Source: Pseudomonadota bacterium
Lineage (GTDB): Bacteria; Tectomicrobia; Entotheonellia; Entotheonellales; Entotheonellaceae
Length of the DNA: 40,350 nucleotides
Assembly: GCA_005777235.1 (NCBI GenBank)
Contig: SXND01000118.1
Location: 1 to 40,350, forward strand
Direction of reading: 5' to 3'
This document shows, piece after piece, positions 9,477 to 19,018 of this stretch. The stretch's first letter is position 1; every line of letters begins with the position of its first letter. Below the pieces are notes generated by a model, which saw only the letters and a list, made by a program, of their open reading frames with translations, was not told where the DNA came from and ran no database searches. The translations under genes were made by a program, and so were the position numbers.

Positions 9477-10853
9477 ATGGACCAGCCCGAGACGATTGCG
9501 GCAGTGGCCACTCCCGTGGGAACGGGCGGCATTGGCGTGGTACGGGTGAGTGGCCCGGCGGCCCTGACGATTGCCCAGCGGGTGTTTATCCACCCCGGCG
9601 GACAATCCTGCACCGCCCTGCAATCGCATCGCGTGTACTATGGGTTCGTGGTGGATGGCGCTGGGGAGCGGGTGGATGAAGCCCTCTTGTGCTATATGCG
9701 TCAGCCACGCTCCTACACCTGCGAAGATGTGATCGAGGTGAGTTGCCACGGCGGGATGTTCACCACGCAACGCGTGTTAGAGGCGGTGTTAGCGCAGGGC
9801 GCCCGTATCGCTGAGCCTGGCGAGTTTACCAAACGTGCCTTTCTACATGGCCGCCTGGATCTCACCCAAGCCGAGGCGGTCATCGATGTGATTAACGCCC
9901 GCACCCTGGCCAGTCATCGGGCGGCGGTGCAACAACTCGATGGCGCCTTGTCGCGCTACCTACGCACGCTGCGTGAGACCCTGTTGCAAGTCAGCATGTA
10001 TCTCGAGGCGGGTATTGACTTCCCCGAAGAAGATCTCGAACTCGTGCCTACGAGCACCCTCGTGGAGCAGTTAGAGACGGTGGCGGAGCAATGCCGGCAA
10101 GCGTTAGCGACTTTTGCGCGCGGGCGCGTCATGCGCGACGGCCTGGCAACGGCCATCATCGGGCGTCCCAATGTCGGGAAGTCTAGCCTGTTGAACGCCC
10201 TGCTGGGACGAGATCGGGCCATTGTGTCACCGCACCCAGGCACGACACGCGATACGATTGAAGACGCGCTGGATATTGACGGCATCCTCGTGCGCATCAT
10301 TGACACGGCGGGCCTGCGAGTGAGCACCGACGCCATTGAGCAAGAGGGCGTCCGCCGGGCCCGTGAGGCGATGGCACGGGCCGAGCTATTGCTGGTGGTT
10401 TTCGATGGCAGTACGGCCCTAACGGCGGACGATCATCTGGTGCTGGCAGAGACCGCTGGAAAGCCGTGTGTGTTGGTACGGAACAAGGGTGATCTGCCGG
10501 CAGCGTGGACGCAGGGAGATCTGGCTCGGCCCGACATCCCGTGCCTGGAGGTCTCGGCCCTGGCGGGGACGGGGTTTGAGGCGCTGGAGTGTACTTTGCG
10601 GCAGCAGGCGGTGGGCCAGGTGTCGCTGGGACAGGATGCCGTGCTGCTCACCCAAGAACGCCATCGTCGCAGCCTGGACCTGGCCTGGCGCGATGTGCAG
10701 GCGGCAGCCCAGGGACTCCGCCAGGGCACGCCGCTGGAATTCGTGGCCTTTGATGTGACCGACGCCTTACAGCACATCGCGGATATCCTCGGCGAGAGCT
10801 GCGCTGGAGAAGTGTTGGAACGTATTTTTAGCCGTTTCTGCATTGGCAAGTGA
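9477..10853 (+). CDS. mnmE: tRNA modification GTPase MnmE
   Basis: 458-residue K+-dependent GTPase that, with MnmG, installs the aminomethyl or carboxymethylaminomethyl group on wobble uridine 34 of certain tRNAs. An N-terminal folate-binding TrmE domain comes first ([17 protein letters not shown]). A G domain sits inside the helical domain: GRPNVGKS at 229-236, DTAGLR at 276-281, NKGD at 336-339. The protein ends in CIGK (455-458), containing the essential C-terminal cysteine. It starts 4 bp after yidC and ends 22 bp before mnmG, its functional partner. Confidence 0.97.
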   Translation: MDQPETIAAVATPVGTGGIGVVRVSGPAALTIAQRVFIHPGGQSCTALQSHRVYYGFVVDGAGERVDEALLCYMRQPRSYTCEDVIEVSCHGGMFTTQRVLEAVLAQGARIAEPGEFTKRAFLHGRLDLTQAEAVIDVINARTLASHRAAVQQLDGALSRYLRTLRETLLQVSMYLEAGIDFPEEDLELVPTSTLVEQLETVAEQCRQALATFARGRVMRDGLATAIIGRPNVGKSSLLNALLGRDRAIVSPHPGTTRDTIEDALDIDGILVRIIDTAGLRVSTDAIEQEGVRRAREAMARAELLLVVFDGSTALTADDHLVLAETAGKPCVLVRNKGDLPAAWTQGDLARPDIPCLEVSALAGTGFEALECTLRQQAVGQVSLGQDAVLLTQERHRRSLDLAWRDVQAAAQGLRQGTPLEFVAFDVTDALQHIADILGESCAGEVLERIFSRFCIGK

Positions 10854-10875
10854 CGGGTCGAGAAGTGAGGCTCGC

Positions 10876-12804
10876 ATGACACGTACCGCTATCACACGGT
10901 CCTATGACGTCATTGTCGTCGGGGCTGGCCATGCCGGCTGCGAGGCCGCGCTCGCTGCTGCCCGCCTCGGCTGTCGCACCGCCGTGTTTACCACCAATCT
11001 CGACAGCATTGCGCTGATGCCCTGTAACCCGGCCATTGGCGGTATTGCCAAGGGACATTTGGTGCGTGAGATTGATGCCCTCGGTGGGGAGATGGCACGC
11101 TGCATTGATCGCACGGGCATCCAGTTCCGCATTTTGAACAGTAGCAAAGGCCCGGCCGTGCGTGGCTATCGTGCGCAAGCCGATAAGTTGCACTATTGCC
11201 TGGACATGAAAGCAGTCTTGGAGCGCCAAGTGGGACTCGACATCAAGCAAGCCTTGATCGAACGACTGCTGGTGGTCGATGGCCGGGTCGGCGGAGTCGT
11301 GACCCAAATGGGTGAGGAGTATTATGCGCCAGCGGTCATTGTCAGCACGGGGACATTTTTGCGCGGCATGATCCATATTGGACTCAGCAAATTTCCGGCG
11401 GGCCGGGCCGGCGAGTTTCCGGCCAATGGTTTGTCCGACGATTATGCGCGTCTGGGCTTTCCGCTCGGACGCCTGAAGACCGGCACCTGCCCCCGTCTCA
11501 ACGCTCGCACGCTCAATGTCGACATCTTGGAGGAGCAGCCCGGCGATGAACCACCACCGCCGTTCTCCTTTGAGACCGAGCGCATTACGCAGACGCAGTT
11601 GTCGTGTTATCTGACGTATACCAACGCGGAAACCCATGCCATCATTGCCCAGAACCTGGATCGCTCGCCGCTGTACAGCGGGGTCATCAAAGGTGTCGGC
11701 CCACGCTACTGTCCCTCCATTGAGGACAAAATTAAACGTTTCCCCGATAAAGAGCGCCACCAGATTTTTCTCGAACCGGAAGGGCGCGATACCGTCGAAA
11801 TCTATCCCAACGGCATTTCTACCAGTCTGCCGGAAGATGTGCAGGTAGCGTTTGTGCGTTCGATACGCGGCCTGGAGGAGGCGGAGATTATGCGCCCCGG
11901 TTATGCCGTGGAGTATGACTTTGTACCGCCGACAGAACTCCGCCCCACGCTGGAGACCAAACGCGTGGTTGGCCTGTTTCACGCCGGGCAGATTAGCGGC
12001 ACGACGGGTTACGAAGAAGCCGCGGCCCAGGGGCTTATTGCTGGGATCAACGCCGCTCTGCAGGTCCAAAAACGCGCACCGTTTACCTGTAAACGGTCGG
12101 ATGGCTACATTGGCGTGCTCATTGATGACTTGGTGACGCTGGGCACGACCGAGCCCTACCGCATGTTCACCTCGCGCTCTGAGTATCGCTTGCTGTTGCG
12201 CCAGGATAACGCCGATCTGCGCTTGCGCGACATGGGACATACCCTGGGGCTGGTCTCCGCCGAAATGTATCAGCGTTTTTGCGACAAGCGCCAGCAGATC
12301 GAAGCGGAAATTGGTCGTCTGACGGCCAGTCGTGTCACGCCCAGCCCCACGACGAATGGGTTCTTGCAGGCGCGGGATACCGATGGGCTCACGCAATCGG
12401 TGCTTGCTGCCGATCTGCTCAAGCGGCCACAGTTGACCTACCACGATGTCGTGCATCTGCTGGGCGAGGAAGCGACCCTCCCCGCCGCCGTGGTGGAGCA
12501 AGTGGAGATTCACCTCAAGTACGAAGGCTACATTCGGCGGCAAATGGAACAGGTGGCGCGTCTGGAGCAGCTCGAAGGGATGCCCTTGCCCGTGCCGGGG
12601 GATTATGGGACCATTGCAGGGCTCTCGCACGAGATCCGCGAGAAATTGACCCATATCCAGCCCACCACGCTGGGGCAAGCGGCCCGGATTTCTGGGGTGA
12701 CGCCAGCGGCGGTGGCCATTCTTATGGTGTACTTCCAAAAGCATCGAGGGCAACGCGCCGCACATGGAGCCACACTACCAGCAACGCCTGTCCCAACAGT
12801 GTGA
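10876..12804 (+). CDS. mnmG: tRNA wobble-uridine modification enzyme MnmG (GidA)
   Basis: 642-residue FAD enzyme that works in complex with MnmE. The dinucleotide-binding motif is [11 protein letters not shown] near 15-25, with [15 protein letters not shown] and [17 protein letters not shown], all family signatures. The Cys in PCNPA and a later TGTCPR cysteine are conserved. The C-terminal helical domain includes HYEGY-like [11 protein letters not shown] chose the ATG at 10876; upstream codons are not conserved. Its last 41 bp overlap rsmG, which implies translational coupling. Confidence 0.97.
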   Translation: MTRTAITRSYDVIVVGAGHAGCEAALAAARLGCRTAVFTTNLDSIALMPCNPAIGGIAKGHLVREIDALGGEMARCIDRTGIQFRILNSSKGPAVRGYRAQADKLHYCLDMKAVLERQVGLDIKQALIERLLVVDGRVGGVVTQMGEEYYAPAVIVSTGTFLRGMIHIGLSKFPAGRAGEFPANGLSDDYARLGFPLGRLKTGTCPRLNARTLNVDILEEQPGDEPPPPFSFETERITQTQLSCYLTYTNAETHAIIAQNLDRSPLYSGVIKGVGPRYCPSIEDKIKRFPDKERHQIFLEPEGRDTVEIYPNGISTSLPEDVQVAFVRSIRGLEEAEIMRPGYAVEYDFVPPTELRPTLETKRVVGLFHAGQISGTTGYEEAAAQGLIAGINAALQVQKRAPFTCKRSDGYIGVLIDDLVTLGTTEPYRMFTSRSEYRLLLRQDNADLRLRDMGHTLGLVSAEMYQRFCDKRQQIEAEIGRLTASRVTPSPTTNGFLQARDTDGLTQSVLAADLLKRPQLTYHDVVHLLGEEATLPAAVVEQVEIHLKYEGYIRRQMEQVARLEQLEGMPLPVPGDYGTIAGLSHEIREKLTHIQPTTLGQAARISGVTPAAVAILMVYFQKHRGQRAAHGATLPATPVPTV

Positions 12805-13432
12805 GGTGCGCGGTCTCACCGTGTCCGCCGACCAGCAGGCGCGTCTGTTGCACTATCTCGACCTGTTGCTGCACTGGCGTCCGTCTCTGAATCTCACGGG
12901 CCTCCGTGATGCCGAGCGCATGCTCGATGTGCTGATCATTGAATCGCTGGATTTTTTTGCTGGCGACTATCTCGTGTCTGGGAAGCGCGTGTTGGACCTT
13001 GGGACGGGCGCGGGCGTACCCGGCCTCCCGCTGGCCGTGTGCTGCCCGACGTTGCACATGACCTTGCTCGACCGCTCGACCAAGAAAATCGCCTTCCTGC
13101 AGCGCGTGGTCGAAGCACTGCAGCTTCCGCACTGTCAACCCGTCTGCGGCACCTCCGAGGAACTGGTCCCGCGTCTCACGCCGCACCGCACCTTCGATGT
13201 CGTGGTCTCCCGTGGGGTGGGGACCATGGCGCACCTCATGCACTTGACCGCCAAACTCCTGCACCCTGGCGGGCTGCTCCTTCTACGCAAACCGCTCGAT
13301 ACCCCTGAACTGCACGAGGCGGAACAGTCGTGCGCCGTGGGGCCATGGCACGGTATCGAGCGCCTCGCACTCCCGTGGAGCACGTCCCCCCCTTGGATGG
13401 TAGTGGCGGTGCACCGTCGTCCCTCACGCTGA
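12764..13432 (+). CDS. rsmG: 16S rRNA (guanine-N7) methyltransferase RsmG (GidB)
   Basis: 222-residue SAM-dependent enzyme that methylates G527 (E. coli numbering) of 16S rRNA. The N-terminus has [12 protein letters not shown], close to the WN-x-x-x-NLT motif of the family. The SAM motif is [17 protein letters not shown] at about 76-92, then [12 protein letters not shown] and VVSRGV. The start overlaps the end of mnmG by 41 bp in another frame; GAGGG lies upstream. It ends the origin-proximal plus-strand operon; the next gene is convergent 21 bp away. Confidence 0.95.
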   Translation: MEPHYQQRLSQQCEVRGLTVSADQQARLLHYLDLLLHWRPSLNLTGLRDAERMLDVLIIESLDFFAGDYLVSGKRVLDLGTGAGVPGLPLAVCCPTLHMTLLDRSTKKIAFLQRVVEALQLPHCQPVCGTSEELVPRLTPHRTFDVVVSRGVGTMAHLMHLTAKLLHPGGLLLLRKPLDTPELHEAEQSCAVGPWHGIERLALPWSTSPPWMVVAVHRRPSR

Positions 13433-13453
13433 GATCTGCGCCATGCTCTCGCC

Positions 13454-14341
13454 TCACGTCTGTCGCCAAGCCGTGTGATGCTGCCAGCCGACCGCCTGCT
13501 GGAGCTTCTCGGTAGCAAAGAAGGACTGCTGCCCGTGCAAACCCTTGGTGCAGGGCAGCAAGTCGGGTCGAAACTGGGCCAGCAGCGCTGCCGACGGTTC
13601 CAGGGCGGTCGTGTCATCGGCGGTAAGATAGTACACCTCATGCAGAGGCAGATGCTCGGCATGCTCCATGAGAAGCCGGTGGGCGTTGGCCACGTCCTCA
13701 CTGCCGACCCAGCACCACAGCCAGGGATCCCAGGCCGTGGCCGCTGTCGCATGGTGCGCCAGGTGCTGCCGCCGCTCGGGGGTGTAGATCGCGCCAGGGC
13801 GGGTGACGTAGGTGCGGATACCATAGGCCCGAGTAGAGCTGGCCAGCAGCATTTCGCCGGCCAACTTTGAATAACTATAGGAATCTTCTGGATACGCTGG
13901 GTGGCTTTCGTCAATCGGCAGGGCCTGGATGGGGAATGGGGTCTGACTGATACGATAGCCGTGCCCCAGGGCGCAGTTACTGCCCGCCATCACGACACAT
14001 CCGACCCCGGCGGCCACCGCGGCGTGCATAAGATAATACAGCCCGAGCATATTGCTCTGAAAAGTTGCGTCAAAGGGGATGCCCTGCGCCGCTGCCCGTT
14101 GGCGCAGCCGAGGATGATCCACCGGCGAGGGCTGCGCTGCCAGGTGTTGAATGGCATCGACCCCCTGCACCGCCCGCTGGCAATCGTCAAACACGGTGAG
14201 ATCGCCCTGGATCCACGGCAGGGCGGCAAACGCCGGATCAGGAGGACGCCGTGACATCAGGACGAGGTCATGCCGCTCCATCAAGGCGCGCATCACAAAG
14301 GGCCCGAGGGCGCCGCTGGCACCGGTGATGAGTACTCTCAT
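13454..14341 (-). CDS. NAD(P)-dependent epimerase/dehydratase-like oxidoreductase
   Basis: 295-residue extended-SDR (NAD-dependent epimerase/dehydratase) protein. The N-terminal Rossmann motif is MRVLITGASGALG. DLT/D near 57, HLAAQPSP near 81 and the catalytic YSYSK (Tyr-x3-Lys) near 170 are visible. The substrate cannot be told from sequence. The ATG at 14341 has AAGGA upstream; the 153 codons of open frame before it are a shadow of the neighbouring SDR gene. The gene is 17 bp after that SDR, so the two probably form one transcript and may act in successive redox steps. Confidence 0.85.
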   Translation of the reverse strand: MRVLITGASGALGPFVMRALMERHDLVLMSRRPPDPAFAALPWIQGDLTVFDDCQRAVQGVDAIQHLAAQPSPVDHPRLRQRAAAQGIPFDATFQSNMLGLYYLMHAAVAAGVGCVVMAGSNCALGHGYRISQTPFPIQALPIDESHPAYPEDSYSYSKLAGEMLLASSTRAYGIRTYVTRPGAIYTPERRQHLAHHATAATAWDPWLWCWVGSEDVANAHRLLMEHAEHLPLHEVYYLTADDTTALEPSAALLAQFRPDLLPCTKGLHGQQSFFATEKLQQAVGWQHHTAWRQT

Positions 14342-14358
14342 GGCCGTTCGTCCTTTGA

Positions 14359-15153
14359 TTACGACGATTTGATGCTGACGCCGCCGTCCACGGCCCACGT
14401 TTGTCCCGTGACGTAGGCTGCCGCGGGTGAGGCCAGGAACACGGTGGCGTATCCGACTTCTTTCAGGCGTCCTACCCGCCCGAGGGGGACCGTGGTGGCT
14501 GCTGCGACATCGCGTTGCTGGTAGGCTTCTGCCGACATCTGCTCTGGATCGGGAAAGGAACCCGGCGCCACGGCGTTGACGCGCACGCCAAAGGGCGCCC
14601 ATTCCTGGGCCAGGGATTCGGTAAAACGCATCACCCCGGCCTTGGCCGCATCGTAGGCGGCAGAGCCAGCCCGACCCCGGAAGGAGGCCCAGCCCGAGAT
14701 GTTGATCACTGAGCCCCGCCGACGTTCCAGCAAGTGCGGTCCCAGCGCACGGCACCCCTGAAACGCCTCTGTCAGGTTGACGTCCACAATAAAATGCCAT
14801 TCCGCTTCGGTCATGCCTGGGGTGGTCGTACCCGGTAACTGCACGACGGGCTTGCGAATCGAGTCGCCCACGCAGGTGACCAGCGTATCGAGATGGCCGA
14901 ACGCCTCCAGCACCTGCTGCGCGATACGATCCATATCGGCGGCTTTGGTGGCGTCGCCGGTGAGGGGCAACGCCTTCTGACCCATGGCACGGATTTCCTC
15001 GGCGACTTTGGTGACGCCTGTCGGCGTGAGGGCACTGATCGCGACCTCGGCGCCAGCCTCAGCAAAGGCAAAGGCGATGCCTTTCCCAATGCCACGTCCA
15101 CCGCCGACAATCAGTACTTTCTGCCCAGTGATGTCAAAAACGGAAAGGCTCAT
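14359..15153 (-). CDS. Short-chain dehydrogenase/reductase (classical SDR)
   Basis: 264-residue classical SDR. The cofactor motif GGGRGIGKG is near 17-25, the VTCVGD region replaces the usual NNAG, ISGWASF has the catalytic Ser region, and YDAAKAG gives the Tyr-x3-Lys pair. It ends with the family-typical YVTGQTWAVDGG. The second of two tandem ATGs (15153) is best spaced from GGGAG; the frame is open to 15219. The substrate is unknown. It is the first gene of a two-gene operon with the epimerase-like protein, and divergent from hslO. Confidence 0.88.
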   Translation of the reverse strand: MSLSVFDITGQKVLIVGGGRGIGKGIAFAFAEAGAEVAISALTPTGVTKVAEEIRAMGQKALPLTGDATKAADMDRIAQQVLEAFGHLDTLVTCVGDSIRKPVVQLPGTTTPGMTEAEWHFIVDVNLTEAFQGCRALGPHLLERRRGSVINISGWASFRGRAGSAAYDAAKAGVMRFTESLAQEWAPFGVRVNAVAPGSFPDPEQMSAEAYQQRDVAAATTVPLGRVGRLKEVGYATVFLASPAAAYVTGQTWAVDGGVSIKSS

Positions 15154-15239
15154 CATCGGCTCCCTGCATTGTGTGGACGAACTGGACGCGCTTGTTGGGG
15201 GATACACGGTCTCCGCCATCGAGGGGCGGAAGTGAGGCG

Positions 15240-15248
15240 ATTATAGCA
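15240..15248 (-). promoter_or_regulatory. Extended -10 promoter for the SDR operon
   Basis: Minus strand TGCTATAAT: a perfect TATAAT (15240-15245) with the TGn extension, about 80 bases upstream of the SDR start. No good -35 is visible at the right distance, as is usual for extended -10 promoters. Confidence 0.5.
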
Positions 15249-15307
15249 CGGGGGAAGGACGTCCCAGGCGGCGGACGCGTTTTTGGCAATGGACAGCGTC
15301 CAAGGCA

Positions 15308-15316
15308 TGCTATGCT
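15308..15316 (+). promoter_or_regulatory. Possible hslO promoter (extended -10)
   Basis: TGCTATGCT, with TGGACA at 15290-15295 as a -35 but only a 15-base spacer. It would give a leader of about 70 bases before hslO. Confidence 0.35.
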
Positions 15317-15391
15317 CACAGCACTTGGCCGGCGCATGGCGCTGGCGTGATCTCCACGAGACGAGACGCACGCGGGTGCACGAGGGCACGT

Positions 15392-16288
15392 ATGACAGAT
15401 ACCGTCATCAGTACTGTGGTGGAAGGGGAGGATATTTATGGCGTGGCGGCGATCACCACCCAGGTGGTGCAAGAGGCCCAGCGCCTGCGTGGAGCCTGCC
15501 CGACCGCCTCGGCGGCCCTGGGACGGCTCCTGACGGGTGGGGTGTTGATGGGGTGTCTGTGCAAAGACCTGACGCATCGCATTGCCCTGCAGGTGACGTG
15601 CAAAGGACCCATCCAAAAAATTCATGTAGAAGCGAACGGTGCGGGCCAGGTGCGGGGCTACCTGGGGCAACCGGTGGTGAATCTGCCCTCGCGCCGTGGC
15701 AAGCTCGATGTTGGTGGGGCGGTAGGCAAAGGCGTGTTGCATGTGATGCGGGATGTGGGCCATAGGGAAGCGTCGACGGGAGCGGTGCCGCTGGTGTCGG
15801 GTGAAATTGCGGAGGATCTCGCCGCCTATTTTGCGCAGTCCGAGCAGATTCCCAGTGCGGTCTCGCTTGGGGTGTTCGTCAGTCCCGACCAACAGGTCAC
15901 GGCGGCTGGTGGGTTTCTGATCCAGTTTCACGCGACGTTACCTGACGATCTTATCCTCCATATTGAGCAATCTTTGGCGGCAGTGCCTTCTGTGACCAAT
16001 ATGGTGCGTGAGGGTTGTACGCCGCAGGAGATGCTGCAGCGTGCCCTGGGGGGACTGCCCCTCAATGTCGTACGCACGCTGACCCCGCAGTGGGCCTGCC
16101 GCTGTTCGCGCACCCGCGTGAGTCAGACGCTCGTGGCGCTGGGGGCTGACGAATTGCGCCAGCTCGCCACGGGGCAACGGCATGAACATGTGCGCTGTGA
16201 ATTTTGTGGTACCACGTATGATTTCACGCCAGCCGAGCTGGACGCCCTGTTGCATGAGGCCATGGCCGTGGAGCAAGGATCCGTGTAG
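15392..16288 (+). CDS. hslO: Redox-regulated chaperone Hsp33
   Basis: 298-residue cytoplasmic holdase chaperone activated by oxidation. The four zinc-binding cysteines are present: C236-x-C238 and C269-x2-C272 (motifs WACRCS and CEFCGTTYDF). The N-terminal domain has LQVTCKGPIQKIHVEANGAG and RGYLGQPVVNLP. The length fits the family (about 290). The ATG at 15392 follows GAGGG. It is divergent from the SDR operon; the following hydrolase-fold gene starts 16 bp after its stop, so the two may be co-transcribed. Confidence 0.95.
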   Translation: MTDTVISTVVEGEDIYGVAAITTQVVQEAQRLRGACPTASAALGRLLTGGVLMGCLCKDLTHRIALQVTCKGPIQKIHVEANGAGQVRGYLGQPVVNLPSRRGKLDVGGAVGKGVLHVMRDVGHREASTGAVPLVSGEIAEDLAAYFAQSEQIPSAVSLGVFVSPDQQVTAAGGFLIQFHATLPDDLILHIEQSLAAVPSVTNMVREGCTPQEMLQRALGGLPLNVVRTLTPQWACRCSRTRVSQTLVALGADELRQLATGQRHEHVRCEFCGTTYDFTPAELDALLHEAMAVEQGSV

Positions 16289-16304
16289 CGAGAGAGGAAT
16301 GACC

Positions 16305-17027
16305 ATGCCGATCTTCCAACGCGACGATATACACCTGTACTATGAAGAGTACGGCACCGGCTTCCCGGTGTTGCTCATCGCTCCCGGCGGCATGCGCTCC
16401 GCGGTGTCGTTTTGGGAACGTACGCCGTGGAACCCCATCACGCACCTGTCGCCGCACTACCGCGTCATTGCGATGGATCAGCGCAATGCCGGGAGTTCCG
16501 TTGCCCCTGTACGCGCCACGGATAGCTGGCACGTGTACACCGCCGACCAACTGGCGTTGCTCGATCATCTGGGCGTGCAGCAATGTCATGCGGCCGGGAT
16601 GTGCATTGGCGGTCCGTACATCATGGGGCTGATTCAGGCGGCACCGCAGCGTATTGCCTCGGCGGTGCTGTTGCAGCCCATTGGCCTGGATAATAACCGT
16701 GAGGCGTTTTTCGAGATGTTTGACAGTTGGGCACAGGAGCTGAAACCGCAACGGCCCGAGGTAAGCCCTGAGACGTGGGAGGTGTTTAAGACCTCCATGT
16801 ATAGCGGGGATTTCCTGTTCAACGTGTCACGCCAGTTCGTGGCGCACTGCCAAACGCCACTCCTCGTGTTCATGGGCAACGACCTGTATCATCCCGCATC
16901 CACCTCACGGGAGATTGCCGAACTGGCACCGCATGCCACGTTTATCGAGCGCTGGAAAGAGCCCGAGTACCAGGCCGCGGGCAAGGAGGCGGTGGAGAAA
17001 TTTTTGCTGGCGCACACACCGCGCTAG
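16305..17027 (+). CDS. Alpha/beta hydrolase-fold protein with Cys nucleophile elbow
   Basis: 240-residue alpha/beta hydrolase-fold protein. It has the HG-type oxyanion segment LLIAPGGM near 24-30, the MDQRNAGSS strand-turn at 57-65, and the elbow AGMCIGGP at 97-104, where Cys100 occupies the usual Ser position. Asp193 (GNDLYHP) sits where the acid is expected. The usual C-terminal Gly-His is replaced by IERWKEP near 214-220, so no obvious catalytic histidine is seen. It may be an atypical cysteine hydrolase or a non-catalytic relative. An ATG six bases upstream (16299) is too close to the AGAGG site. It probably shares a transcript with hslO. Confidence 0.85.
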   Translation: MPIFQRDDIHLYYEEYGTGFPVLLIAPGGMRSAVSFWERTPWNPITHLSPHYRVIAMDQRNAGSSVAPVRATDSWHVYTADQLALLDHLGVQQCHAAGMCIGGPYIMGLIQAAPQRIASAVLLQPIGLDNNREAFFEMFDSWAQELKPQRPEVSPETWEVFKTSMYSGDFLFNVSRQFVAHCQTPLLVFMGNDLYHPASTSREIAELAPHATFIERWKEPEYQAAGKEAVEKFLLAHTPR

Positions 17028-17102
17028 GGCGTACCAAGCACGCCTTGTCGAAGAGCACCCCGCGAGGCCCATGGCGCTGAAACTGCTTGCGTGGTCTGAC
17101 GC

Positions 17103-17137
17103 TTGTCAGTACTCTAGGGCGCTAGGTATGTATACCT
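17103..17137 (+). promoter_or_regulatory. Possible promoter with palindromic operator before the SH3 gene
   Basis: -35-like TTGTCA (17103-17108) and, after 18 bases, -10-like TATGTA, which lies inside the palindrome AGGTAT-GT-ATACCT (17124-17137). A second hairpin, TCTCCAC/GTGGAGA, lies at 17149-17168 in the leader. Together these look like a regulated start site; the regulator is unknown. Confidence 0.35.
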
Positions 17138-17199
17138 GTCTCGCTCCCTCTCCACACGAGAGTGGAGACCACAAGCCTCGTTGAGGGAAACGCCGCCAT

Positions 17200-17862
17200 A
17201 TGGGCTCTCGCGTGTATTGGATCTTGGTGAGTCTGTTGGGGCTCGGATGTGTCGCAACGTCTGTGGCGGCACGCACGATGTATGCCACGGATACATTTGA
17301 GATTGTCGTCCGGTCCAGTAAGCAGATCGTGAGCCGGAACATCGTCAAGGTGCTGCCGTCCGGCACGCCGGTCGAGGTGCGGGACATGGACGATGTCTGG
17401 GCGGCGGTGCGTCTTGAGGACGGACGCACGGGATTTGTGGAGAGCAAGCAGCTGATTGAACGCGAGCCCTACAAAGTCACGGCGGAACGGCTCCAGTTGG
17501 AGATTGGCCAGCATCGGGAGCGCGCCGGCCCGATGACGCAACAACTGGCCAGTCTGCAACAGATCGAAGCGCAATTCCGCGACATTAGTCAGAAATATGA
17601 ACAACTGCGCCAGGATGCCAACACCAAGGCGCAGCTGGAGACCAAGGCCAAATATACCGCCCTGCAGCAGGCGCATGCGGAGGTACAGCAACAGCTCACC
17701 GTACTCACCGAGGCGCACACGGCCTTGCGCAATTCGACCAGGCTTCTGTGGTTTCTCTGTGGGGCCGGGGTCATTTTGATTGGCTGGGTGTTGGGGATGA
17801 CCAGCGCGCGCTGGCGTGGTCGTCGACGGCAGACGGGCTATTCCTATAACTTGCCAGGTTGA
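17200..17862 (+). CDS. SH3 domain / coiled-coil membrane-anchored protein (TIGR04211 type)
   Basis: 220-residue envelope protein laid out like E. coli YgiM. It has a signal peptide (residues 1-24, ending VAA-R), a bacterial SH3-like domain (about 25-90, MYATDTFEIVVRS... VKVLPSGTPVEV... GFVESKQL), a long coiled coil (about 95-180, rich in Gln/Glu/Leu), and a C-terminal TM segment (about 184-204, LLWFLCGAGVILIGWVLGMTS) followed by a basic tail. The SH3 domain would face the periplasm and may bind peptidoglycan; function is unknown. Its TGA stop overlaps the ATG of the following ABC ATPase by one base, so the two genes are translationally coupled. Confidence 0.88.
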   Translation: MGSRVYWILVSLLGLGCVATSVAARTMYATDTFEIVVRSSKQIVSRNIVKVLPSGTPVEVRDMDDVWAAVRLEDGRTGFVESKQLIEREPYKVTAERLQLEIGQHRERAGPMTQQLASLQQIEAQFRDISQKYEQLRQDANTKAQLETKAKYTALQQAHAEVQQQLTVLTEAHTALRNSTRLLWFLCGAGVILIGWVLGMTSARWRGRRRQTGYSYNLPG

Positions 17863-18974
17863 TGTCACTCCCCATGGCCACCGTTACTCTGGAAGCGGTC
17901 AGCAAGTCTTTTGGCACCGTGCCAGTCGTGCACGAGTTGAGTTGCAGCATCGCGCAAGGTGAGTTGGTCGCCCTCCTCGGTCCGAGCGGCTGTGGGAAGA
18001 CCACCACCTTGCTTATGCTCGCGGGGATCTACCGCCCGTCCAGTGGGGTGTTACGCTTTGACGCACGCATGGTCAACGATGTGCCACCTCGCCAGCGCAA
18101 TATCGGCATGGTATTTCAGAGCTATGCGCTGTATCCACATCTGACGGTCTACGAAAATCTGGCCTTTCCCTTACGCCTGCAACATCAGCCACGTGCGGTC
18201 ATTGCCCAGAAAGTCACGGCCATGGCAGCGCTGGTGCAATTGCAGGACTTGCTGCAGCGTAAACCCGCGCAACTGTCAGGCGGGCAGCAGCAGCGCGTCG
18301 CGCTGGGTCGTGCCCTCATCAAAGCCCCGGACGTGCTGCTGTTCGATGAACCGCTCAGTAATCTTGATACCGAGCTGCGCGTGCAGATGCGCACAGAAAT
18401 CAAGCGTTTGCAACAGACGCTGGGCATCACCGCCGTCTTGGTGACCCACGATCAGGTGGAAGCGCTGAGTATGGCCGATCGCATTCTGGTGCTGCGCGCC
18501 GGACGCCTGCAACAACTCGCCGACCCGCATACGTTGTATCATCAGCCAGCCAATACCTTTGTGGCGCGTTTCATTGGTAGCACGCCTATGAACTTTGTCC
18601 CTGTCGCGGTGAGCACGGCGCCGGATACGTTCCACCTCGTGGACACGTCGTGGTGTTTCCCGGTGCCACGCACAGTCTGGACACCAGGTGTGCAGGGCTC
18701 CGAGGGCGTAGCACACTTCACCCTCGGCATACGTCCAGAGGATATCCCACTGCAGCTCTCTTCTGGGGACCAGCTGCTCCCCGCCACGCTTACGCTCCTA
18801 GAACCGCTCGGTCGGGAAGTCCTCCTGTCTGTCACCTGCGGTCCCCATGCACTCAAAGTCGTGGTCCCGGCTCCCTGTCGCCTGACCCCTGGCACAGTGG
18901 TCTGGCTCGATCTCGGCCATGGGCCACACCACCTCTTCGACTCGGAGACCGGATTGGCGTTTGCCTCGCGTTGA
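17862..18974 (+). CDS. ABC transporter ATP-binding protein, MalK/UgpC type
   Basis: 370-residue ABC ATPase of the carbohydrate/small-molecule importer class. Walker A is GPSGCGKT at 40-47, the Q-loop Q86, the signature LSGGQQQR at 138-145, Walker B LLFDEP at 159-164, and the switch His196. A C-terminal regulatory TOBE/OB part follows from about 240 (LGIRPEDI near 280). No permease or binding protein is next to it, so its partners are elsewhere or it serves several transporters. I chose the ATG overlapping the previous stop, with AGGTTG upstream; an ATG at 17874 is possible. It is convergent with padR. Confidence 0.93.
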   Translation: MSLPMATVTLEAVSKSFGTVPVVHELSCSIAQGELVALLGPSGCGKTTTLLMLAGIYRPSSGVLRFDARMVNDVPPRQRNIGMVFQSYALYPHLTVYENLAFPLRLQHQPRAVIAQKVTAMAALVQLQDLLQRKPAQLSGGQQQRVALGRALIKAPDVLLFDEPLSNLDTELRVQMRTEIKRLQQTLGITAVLVTHDQVEALSMADRILVLRAGRLQQLADPHTLYHQPANTFVARFIGSTPMNFVPVAVSTAPDTFHLVDTSWCFPVPRTVWTPGVQGSEGVAHFTLGIRPEDIPLQLSSGDQLLPATLTLLEPLGREVLLSVTCGPHALKVVVPAPCRLTPGTVVWLDLGHGPHHLFDSETGLAFASR

Positions 18975-18980
18975 CGCGCC

Positions 18981-19018
18981 ATCCTCAGAGAAGGCGCATC
19001 AGGCGCTAGGATTTTTTT
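18981..19018 (+). terminator. Possible terminator between convergent genes
   Basis: ATCCT (18981-18985) pairs with AGGAT (19008-19012), with a smaller GCGC/GCGC hairpin inside, directly followed by seven T residues (19012-19018). It would end transcription of the ABC gene while overlapping the last codons of padR. The stem is weak. Confidence 0.3.

Noticed and set aside
8804..9613. 269-codon minus-strand frame opposite yidC
   Set aside because: Covers the conserved yidC core on the opposite strand; no ribosome site or family match.
10828..12765. 645-codon open frame antisense to mnmG
   Set aside because: It is the complementary shadow of mnmG; the protein resembles no family and mnmG is unmistakable on the other strand.
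14342..14800. 153-codon N-terminal extension of the epimerase-like gene
   Set aside because: Overlaps the SDR gene in another frame; the Rossmann start MRVLITGASG has its own ribosome site.
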